The notes beneath the pieces were generated by a model that searched no databases, was not told the origin of the DNA, and saw only the letters and a list, made by a program, of their open reading frames with translations. From Pseudomonas alcaliphila JAB1 (GTDB lineage Bacteria > Pseudomonadota > Gammaproteobacteria > Pseudomonadales > Pseudomonadaceae), in assembly GCF_001941865.1 (NCBI RefSeq), contig NZ_CP016162.1, positions 4,091,501 through 4,155,500 on the forward strand: a stretch of 64,000 nt of DNA. The letters run 5' to 3'. Below, piece by piece: positions 58,598 to 64,000 of this stretch. The number at the start of each line of letters is the position of its first letter. Within the stretch, counting starts at the first letter, position 1. A program made the translations under genes and the position numbers.

Positions 58598-59494
58598 ATG
58601 CTGCACTTTCTTCCCGCGCCGCTGCGCGGCCTGATCGCGAGCCTGCTGCTGGCTCTCAATACCCTGTTCTGGTGCTGGCCGCTGTTCTTCGTCGCCCTGC
58701 TCAAGCTGCTGCTGCCATTCGCCCCGATCCAGCGCGCGCTGCGCTTCGTCATGCACGGCATCGCCGAAAGCTGGATCGGTATCAACAAATTCTGGATGCG
58801 TCTGGTCGGCCATATCGAATGGAACGTCCAGGGCCTGGAGCGTTTCGATACCCGTCACTCCTATCTGGTAACCAGCAACCACCAGAGCTGGGTGGACATT
58901 CTGGTGCTGCAGTACCTGCTCAACCAGCGCATGCCGCTGCTGAAATTCTTCCTCAAGCAGGAGCTGATCTGGGTGCCGGTAATCGGCCTGTGCTGGTGGG
59001 CGCTGGAGTTTCCATTCATGAAGCGCTTCAGCAAGGAGTACCTGGCCAAGTACCCGGAAAAGCGCGGCCAGGACCTGGCCACCACGCGCAAGGCCTGCGC
59101 GCGCTACAAGACCAACCCCGTGGCGGTATTCAACTTCCTCGAGGGCACCCGCCTGACCCCGGCCAAGCATGCGCAGCAGCAGTCGCCGTTCAAGTACCTG
59201 CTCAAGCCCAAGGCTGGCGGCATCGCCTTCGTACTCGATGCCATGGGTGAACAGCTGCACGCCATCGTCAACGTCACCATTCACTATCCCCATGGCGTAC
59301 CAGGCTTCTGGGACCTGCTCTGCGGTCGCCTGGATGCCGTGCAGGTGATTTTCAGGCAGGTCGACATTCCGCGCGAATTCATCGGCCGCAACTACGATCA
59401 GGACGACGACTACCGTCTGGCATTCCAGCAGTGGGTCAATCGCCTGTGGGAAGAGAAAGACGCGGAGCTCGCCAGCCTTCACCAGCAAGCCTGA
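58598..59494 (+). CDS. Acyltransferase of the PlsC (LPLAT) superfamily, YihG-like
   Basis: 298 residues from ATG 58598 (MLHFLPAPLRG) with GGAGG ten bases upstream; the longer frame to 58457 is rejected. An N-terminal membrane segment (about 8-40) precedes the acyltransferase motif NHQSWVDI (HX4D) and the FLEGTRLT (FPEGTR-like) motif. The length and text fit the YihG/LCLAT group that acylates lysophospholipids. It is a lipid-modifying enzyme; substrate not proven. Confidence 0.85.
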   Translation: MLHFLPAPLRGLIASLLLALNTLFWCWPLFFVALLKLLLPFAPIQRALRFVMHGIAESWIGINKFWMRLVGHIEWNVQGLERFDTRHSYLVTSNHQSWVDILVLQYLLNQRMPLLKFFLKQELIWVPVIGLCWWALEFPFMKRFSKEYLAKYPEKRGQDLATTRKACARYKTNPVAVFNFLEGTRLTPAKHAQQQSPFKYLLKPKAGGIAFVLDAMGEQLHAIVNVTIHYPHGVPGFWDLLCGRLDAVQVIFRQVDIPREFIGRNYDQDDDYRLAFQQWVNRLWEEKDAELASLHQQA

Positions 59495-59509
59495 AGCGTC
59501 ACCGTCGCT

Positions 59510-61657
59510 TCATTCACCACGCGGCAGGGGCAACTTGCTCCAATCCAGCTGCGCCGGCACCTGCATCGCGGTGCCGGCCGACACACCCGGCGCCACCAGA
59601 AAGCCCTGCATGATGTTGCAATGGTGCCGCGTCAGCCACTCGCGCTGCTCCTGAGTTTCGACACCCTCGGCGATGACCTCCAGCCCCAGATGCCGACCAA
59701 GATCGATGATGGTGCTGACCACTGCGGCGTCACGCGGTGAGTCGAGCATGTTGGAGACGAACAGGCGGTCGATCTTCAGCGTATCCAGTTCGAAATGACG
59801 CAGATAAGCCAGTGACGAGTAACCGGTGCCGAAGTCATCGATGGCGATCTTCACCCCCAGCTCACGCAGCTGACGCAGCTGCGCCTGGGTCAGTTCCAGA
59901 TCCTGCATCAGCGCACTCTCGGTAACTTCCACCTCCAGCTGACTGGGCTTCAGACCGTGGGCGTCGAGCACACGCTGCAGGTCCGTCACCAGTTGCGGCA
60001 TACCGAACTGCACCGGGCTGACGTTGAGGCTGAGCACCATGTCTTCGCCAAACTGTTGCTTGAACTCCGCCAACTGCCTGGCGCCCTCACGGAAGATCCA
60101 CTCGCCGAGACGATTGATCAGACGGGTTTCTTCGAGCAGTGGAATGAACACGTTCGGTGCCACGGTGCCAGCGACACGATGCTGCCAGCGCAACAAGGCC
60201 TCGAAGCCGCGCAGGCGCCCGCTATCGAGATGGAACTGGGGTTGATAGACCAGCACGAAGTCATCGTTCTCGATGGCGTGACGCAGGCTTTCTTCAAGCA
60301 TCAACCGCGAACGCGCGCGGCCGTTCATCTCCGGTGAGAAGAAGCGGTATTGCTGGCGACCGGCGCGCTTGGCTTCGTACATCGCCATGTCGGCGGAACG
60401 CAGCAGGCCCTCTACGCTCTGCCCGCATTCGGGAAAGCAGGCGATGCCGACGCTGGCGCCGAGGGTGAAATCCACACCATCGAGGTTATGCCGCACCGAG
60501 ACCAGTTCGATCAGCTTCTCCGCAACCTTGGCCGCATCCTCGGGGTGGCCGAGGTTGTCCAGCAGCGCGGTGAATTCGTCACCGCCAATGCGTGCCAGGC
60601 TGTCGTAGGGGCGCAAGCAGGCCTTGAGCTGCTCACCGACCCGACGCAGCAGCTGATCGCCAACATCATGGCCCAGCGAGTCATTGATGCGTTTGAAACC
60701 GTCCAGATCCAGGTACAGCACCGCGACCCGCTGGCCGCTGCGCTCGATACGCGCCAGCGCCGATTCCAGCGCCTGATGGAAGCCGCGGCGATTGAGCAGG
60801 CCGGTCAGCGCGTCAGTGACTGCCTGCGACTCCAGCTGCGCGTGCAGATTGCGCACCACCGACATGTCCAGGGCGATCAATACCATCGCGCGTTGCGGCC
60901 GCGGCAGTGGCGAACAGGACAACGCCACGGGCAGGCAACCACCCTTGAGCGTGCGCATGATCGCTTCATGCACGCGGTACGTCGCCTCGCGCCTGAAGTG
61001 CAGATAGAACTCCGATTGCTGCCAACCGTCTTCGCTGGCCGGATTCTTGAGAAACGACAGCAGATCGGCGCCCTCGAGATCGCCTACCTCGCCATCGAGC
61101 ATCTGCGCCATGGCCGGGTTGGCGAACTGGATGCGACCATCCTCGCCGACCACCAGGATACCCTCGGCGGCGTTCGCCAGCACCGAGGCGTTGAATGCCC
61201 TGGCGCGCTCGAGCTGCTGTGAAAGTGTCTGTAATTCGCAGCGATTGTGCTCATGCTCCAGCAGGCTCTGAATCTTGTGGCGCAGCACGCTGGAATCGAA
61301 AGGTTTGAGCACGAAGTCCACGGCGCCAGTGCTGTAACCACGCAGCACGGCATCGTGGGTCTGCGCGATGGCGGACACGAAGATGATCGGCGTCAGCCGC
61401 GTACGCGGGTTGCCGCGCATCAACCGGGCGACTTCGAAGCCGTCCATACCGGGCATCTGCACGTCCAGCAGCACCAGCCCCACATCCTCTTCGAGCAGAC
61501 AGCGCAGGGCCTCTTCGCCGGAACTGGCACAGCGCAGCAGCCACTCTCCATCTTCGAGCAGCGCCTGCATGGCCTCGAGGTTCTCTATGCGGTCATCCAC
61601 CACCAGCAGAACCTGCTTGGCGGGTACGGCGGCGTTCTTGCTCTGCGCCTGGGCCAT
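59510..61657 (-). CDS. Response regulator with PAS, GGDEF and EAL domains (c-di-GMP turnover)
   Basis: 715 residues from ATG 61657 with GGGGAG upstream. REC domain with phosphoacceptor Asp65 (LVLLDVQMPG), PAS domain (about 170-285), GGDEF intact at 358-362 with an RxxD inhibitory site (RPYD) 5 residues before it, and EAL intact at 486-488 with the other catalytic residues (NVSPVQF, EVTESALM, DDFGTGYSSL, AEGVET, QGF). It could both make and break c-di-GMP; REC phosphorylation probably selects. It lies beside, and in the same direction as, the hybrid kinase. Confidence 0.93.
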   Translation of the reverse strand: MAQAQSKNAAVPAKQVLLVVDDRIENLEAMQALLEDGEWLLRCASSGEEALRCLLEEDVGLVLLDVQMPGMDGFEVARLMRGNPRTRLTPIIFVSAIAQTHDAVLRGYSTGAVDFVLKPFDSSVLRHKIQSLLEHEHNRCELQTLSQQLERARAFNASVLANAAEGILVVGEDGRIQFANPAMAQMLDGEVGDLEGADLLSFLKNPASEDGWQQSEFYLHFRREATYRVHEAIMRTLKGGCLPVALSCSPLPRPQRAMVLIALDMSVVRNLHAQLESQAVTDALTGLLNRRGFHQALESALARIERSGQRVAVLYLDLDGFKRINDSLGHDVGDQLLRRVGEQLKACLRPYDSLARIGGDEFTALLDNLGHPEDAAKVAEKLIELVSVRHNLDGVDFTLGASVGIACFPECGQSVEGLLRSADMAMYEAKRAGRQQYRFFSPEMNGRARSRLMLEESLRHAIENDDFVLVYQPQFHLDSGRLRGFEALLRWQHRVAGTVAPNVFIPLLEETRLINRLGEWIFREGARQLAEFKQQFGEDMVLSLNVSPVQFGMPQLVTDLQRVLDAHGLKPSQLEVEVTESALMQDLELTQAQLRQLRELGVKIAIDDFGTGYSSLAYLRHFELDTLKIDRLFVSNMLDSPRDAAVVSTIIDLGRHLGLEVIAEGVETQEQREWLTRHHCNIMQGFLVAPGVSAGTAMQVPAQLDWSKLPLPRGE

Positions 61658-61702
61658 CGTCACTCCCCTATCCATCTGCCCTTGCACCAGTCACTCCTGT
61701 CA

Positions 61703-64000
61703 TCAGGGTAGTCCATCGCCGGGCGAAGGCATGGTCGGCATCGCCAGCCAGCGCTCCAGCAGTGCCAGCAGCTCATCACGCTTGATCGGCTTGGCCATGT
61801 AGTCATCCGCGCCAGCGGTGATGCACTTCTCGCGATCGCCCTTCATGGCATGGGCCGTGAGCGCAATGATGGGGATCACGCAGCCGTGCTCCTGCTTGAG
61901 CAGCCGCGTGGCCGTGTAGCCATCCATATTGGGCATGGCCATATCCATCAGAATCAGGTCGAAGGGATCACGCTGGTAACTGGCGATGGCTTCCAGGCCG
62001 TCCTTGGCGGAGCTGACGCGCAACCCCACTTCATCCAGCAGCGCCGTCAGTGCATAGACGTTACGCACGTCGTCATCCACCAGCAGAATGCGCTTGCCCT
62101 GTAACGGGTTGAGCCGTGCATGGGCCGGTTGCGGCGCACGCACGTCACCGAGAAAGCCCTGTACCGCCTGGCACAACGCGTCGGTGTCGTCACCATGCTT
62201 GCGCACCACCACGGCGCTATAGCGCCGCAGCCGTTGCAGGGTCTGCTGAGTGACGTCCACACCGGTGTTGATCACCACGCGTGTACCTTGCAACGTGCGC
62301 AACTGGTTGAGACTCTCGAGCAGGGCAAAACCGTCCTGATCCGGCAGGTCGAGATCGATCACCAGCGCGCAGAACTGGCCCTGCGCATAGGCCTCGCGTG
62401 CCTGCTCGCCATCGGCGCAGGCGATGACCTGGAAGCCCAGCTCCGTCAACTGCTCACGGTAGTGCTCGCGCTCTATCTCGACATCCTCCACCAACAACAA
62501 TGCCTGCTCCTGCTGCGCACCGTGCTGCAGCTCGATGAACACCTGCTCCAACTCATCGCGGCCGATGGGTTTGACCAGATAGCGGGTGCCATCGTCGTTC
62601 CAACCCACCGGTTGTGGGACGCAGGAAATAATGTGCACCGGCGTATGCCGATGGTTCGGCTGGGCGCGCAGACGCCGAAACAGCTGCCAGCCACTGAGAT
62701 CGGGAAGCAGGATGTCGAGGATCACCGCGTTGAACGACTCCTGCTGCAACAGTCCCAGCGCCTGCAGACCGGTACGGCAGTGCACGCTGGAAAAACCATG
62801 GGCATGGGCCTCCTCAGCAATCACCGCGGCGAAATTGGCATCGTCCTCGATGATCAACAGCGGCGGGCCGTCACCGGCTCTCTGCGGCCCCTCGAGCGGG
62901 GCTTCGACGCTGAGTGGGCCCGCCTGCACCGGCAATCTGACGGTAAAGGTAGAACCCTGCCCCGGCGCACTCTGCAGGCTGATATCGCCATCCAGGGCCA
63001 ACACCAGTTGCCGGGTGATGGCCAGCCCCAGGCCGGTACCGCCAAAACGCCGGCTGGTAGAACCGTCGATCTGTTGAAAGGCCTGGAATACCTGTTGGTG
63101 CTGGGCCGGATCGATGCCAATGCCGGTATCGCGCACGCTGAAGCAGAGCAGCTCGCGCTCGTCCTCCTGGCAGCCCTGGCTGCTGACGCTCAGCGTGACC
63201 TCGCCTTGGTCGGTGAATTTCAGGGCGTTGGACAGCAGATTGCGCAGTATCTGATGCAGACGCACGCGGTCGGTATGGATAACCCGCGGCACGCCGGCTT
63301 CCAGCTGGGTGTGCAGACGCAAGCCCTTGAGCTCGGCCATCGGCCGCAGGCTGGCATCCAGCTCCACCAGTACGTCCTGCATGTTGATCGGCTCGAGCTT
63401 GAGCTGCATGCGCCCGGACTCGACCTTGGCCAGATCGAGCACATCGTTGATCAGTTGCAGCAGATCACCACCGGCGCGGTGCACGATATCGGCGTGTTTG
63501 GTCTGCTTCTCGGTGAGATTACCTGCCATGTTCTGGCGCAGTTGGTCGCTGAGAATCAGGATGCTGTTGAGCGGCGTGCGCAGCTCATGGGACATGTTGG
63601 CGAGGAACTCGGATTTGTAGCGGTTGGCCAACAGCAATTGCTCGGCCTGCTCACGCAGCTTCTGCTCGGCCGCCTTGCGCTCGCTGATATCGATGATCAC
63701 CGCTTGCACCAGCGTCTCGTCACCACTGCGAATCGGCGACAGGCCAACCTCCAGAGGAATCATGCCGCCCTCGCGGTGCTGCCCGAACAGCTCGCGATTA
63801 CCGCCCATGCGGCGCTGCTCGGGCATGGCCTGGTAACCACGACGCAGCGCCACATGACTGCCACGCTGCGCCGCAGGCAGGAGCATTTCCACCGGCTCGC
63901 CGAGCAACATCTGTCGCTCGTAACCGAACAGCAGCTCGGTCTGTCGATTGACCATGGCGATGCGCCCCAGGGCATCGACCAGCACGATGGCGTTGGGCGA
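61703..64000 (-). CDS. Hybrid histidine kinase with three receiver domains (5' end outside window)
   Basis: 766 residues are visible; the N-terminus lies beyond position 64000. In order: PAS/PAC (about 1-110), HisKA with the phospho-His in [12 protein letters not shown], HATPase_c ([12 protein letters not shown]), then three REC domains ([27 protein letters not shown]; the last has the DDD/K set). Three tandem REC domains without an Hpt indicate a phosphorelay hub. The gene is upstream of, and probably cotranscribed with, the GGDEF-EAL response regulator (46 bases between). Confidence 0.9.
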   Translation of the reverse strand, partial: SPNAIVLVDALGRIAMVNRQTELLFGYERQMLLGEPVEMLLPAAQRGSHVALRRGYQAMPEQRRMGGNRELFGQHREGGMIPLEVGLSPIRSGDETLVQAVIIDISERKAAEQKLREQAEQLLLANRYKSEFLANMSHELRTPLNSILILSDQLRQNMAGNLTEKQTKHADIVHRAGGDLLQLINDVLDLAKVESGRMQLKLEPINMQDVLVELDASLRPMAELKGLRLHTQLEAGVPRVIHTDRVRLHQILRNLLSNALKFTDQGEVTLSVSSQGCQEDERELLCFSVRDTGIGIDPAQHQQVFQAFQQIDGSTSRRFGGTGLGLAITRQLVLALDGDISLQSAPGQGSTFTVRLPVQAGPLSVEAPLEGPQRAGDGPPLLIIEDDANFAAVIAEEAHAHGFSSVHCRTGLQALGLLQQESFNAVILDILLPDLSGWQLFRRLRAQPNHRHTPVHIISCVPQPVGWNDDGTRYLVKPIGRDELEQVFIELQHGAQQEQALLLVEDVEIEREHYREQLTELGFQVIACADGEQAREAYAQGQFCALVIDLDLPDQDGFALLESLNQLRTLQGTRVVINTGVDVTQQTLQRLRRYSAVVVRKHGDDTDALCQAVQGFLGDVRAPQPAHARLNPLQGKRILLVDDDVRNVYALTALLDEVGLRVSSAKDGLEAIASYQRDPFDLILMDMAMPNMDGYTATRLLKQEHGCVIPIIALTAHAMKGDREKCITAGADDYMAKPIKRDELLALLERWLAMPTMPSPGDGLP

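Overview
The window is a stretch of Pseudomonas (gammaproteobacterial) core chromosome. The G+C-rich codon usage, the protein sequences and above all the gene order point to this genus: panB-panC-pgi-acs ... pnp-rpsO-truB-rbfA-infB-nusA-rimP-tRNA-fMet-tRNA-Leu-secG-tpiA-glmM-folP-ftsH-rlmE, greA-carB-carA-dapB-dnaJ-dnaK-grpE-recN-fur-bamE-rnfH-ratA-smpB-lldR-lldP-lldD is the order I know from P. aeruginosa. The intergenic repeats and several local differences suggest a relative outside P. aeruginosa, perhaps the mendocina/oleovorans/stutzeri side of the genus; that is inference. The differences are no panD between panC and pgi, no gene between carA and carB, a sodium-coupled transporter before ratA, and an E. 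coli-type Dld instead of the two-domain oxidase.

Layout. 1-5.7 kb: pantothenate synthesis, glucose-6-phosphate isomerase, acetyl-CoA synthetase and a DUF2236 protein. 5.8-11.3 kb: an RlmI-like methyltransferase, a large DUF748 envelope protein followed by two tandem DUF2845 proteins, then CsbD and BON stress proteins. 11.5-20.3 kb (minus strand): the RNA-decay and translation block pnp to rimP. 20.4-20.7 kb: two tRNAs with their own promoter and terminators. 20.7-26.2 kb: secG-tpiA-glmM-folP-ftsH. 26.4-32.8 kb: rlmE, yhbY, a DUF4149 membrane protein, greA and carAB behind a leader that looks like a transcription attenuator. 32.9-39.6 kb: dapB, the dnaJ-dnaK-grpE heat-shock genes with recognisable sigma-32 promoters, and divergent recN with a LexA box. 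39.7-43.6 kb: fur/bamE, rnfH-ratA-transporter, smpB. 43.8-49.5 kb: lactate regulon lldR | lldP-lldD-dld with a clear palindromic operator. 49.5-54 kb: REP-type repeats, clpB, a nitroreductase and a glutathione peroxidase. 54.2-58.3 kb: slyD, a DUF3565 protein and the ackA-pta overflow pathway. 58.6-64 kb: an acyltransferase, a REC-PAS-GGDEF-EAL c-di-GMP regulator and a hybrid histidine kinase that runs off the right edge.

There is no prophage, insertion sequence, CRISPR array or obvious island. The most interesting material is between genes. One repeat family of about 140-150 bp is present three times (23288-23430, 33769-33916, 52497-52636). Its core is conserved, while its outer arms differ between copies but stay self-complementary within each copy. 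Two copies begin at the stop codon of folP or dnaJ, and the third lies between a likely heat-shock promoter and clpB. Other points are a leader-peptide/terminator arrangement before carA, a 25-codon upstream ORF before lldP, a nearly leaderless smpB, and tRNA-Leu placed 7 nt after secG.
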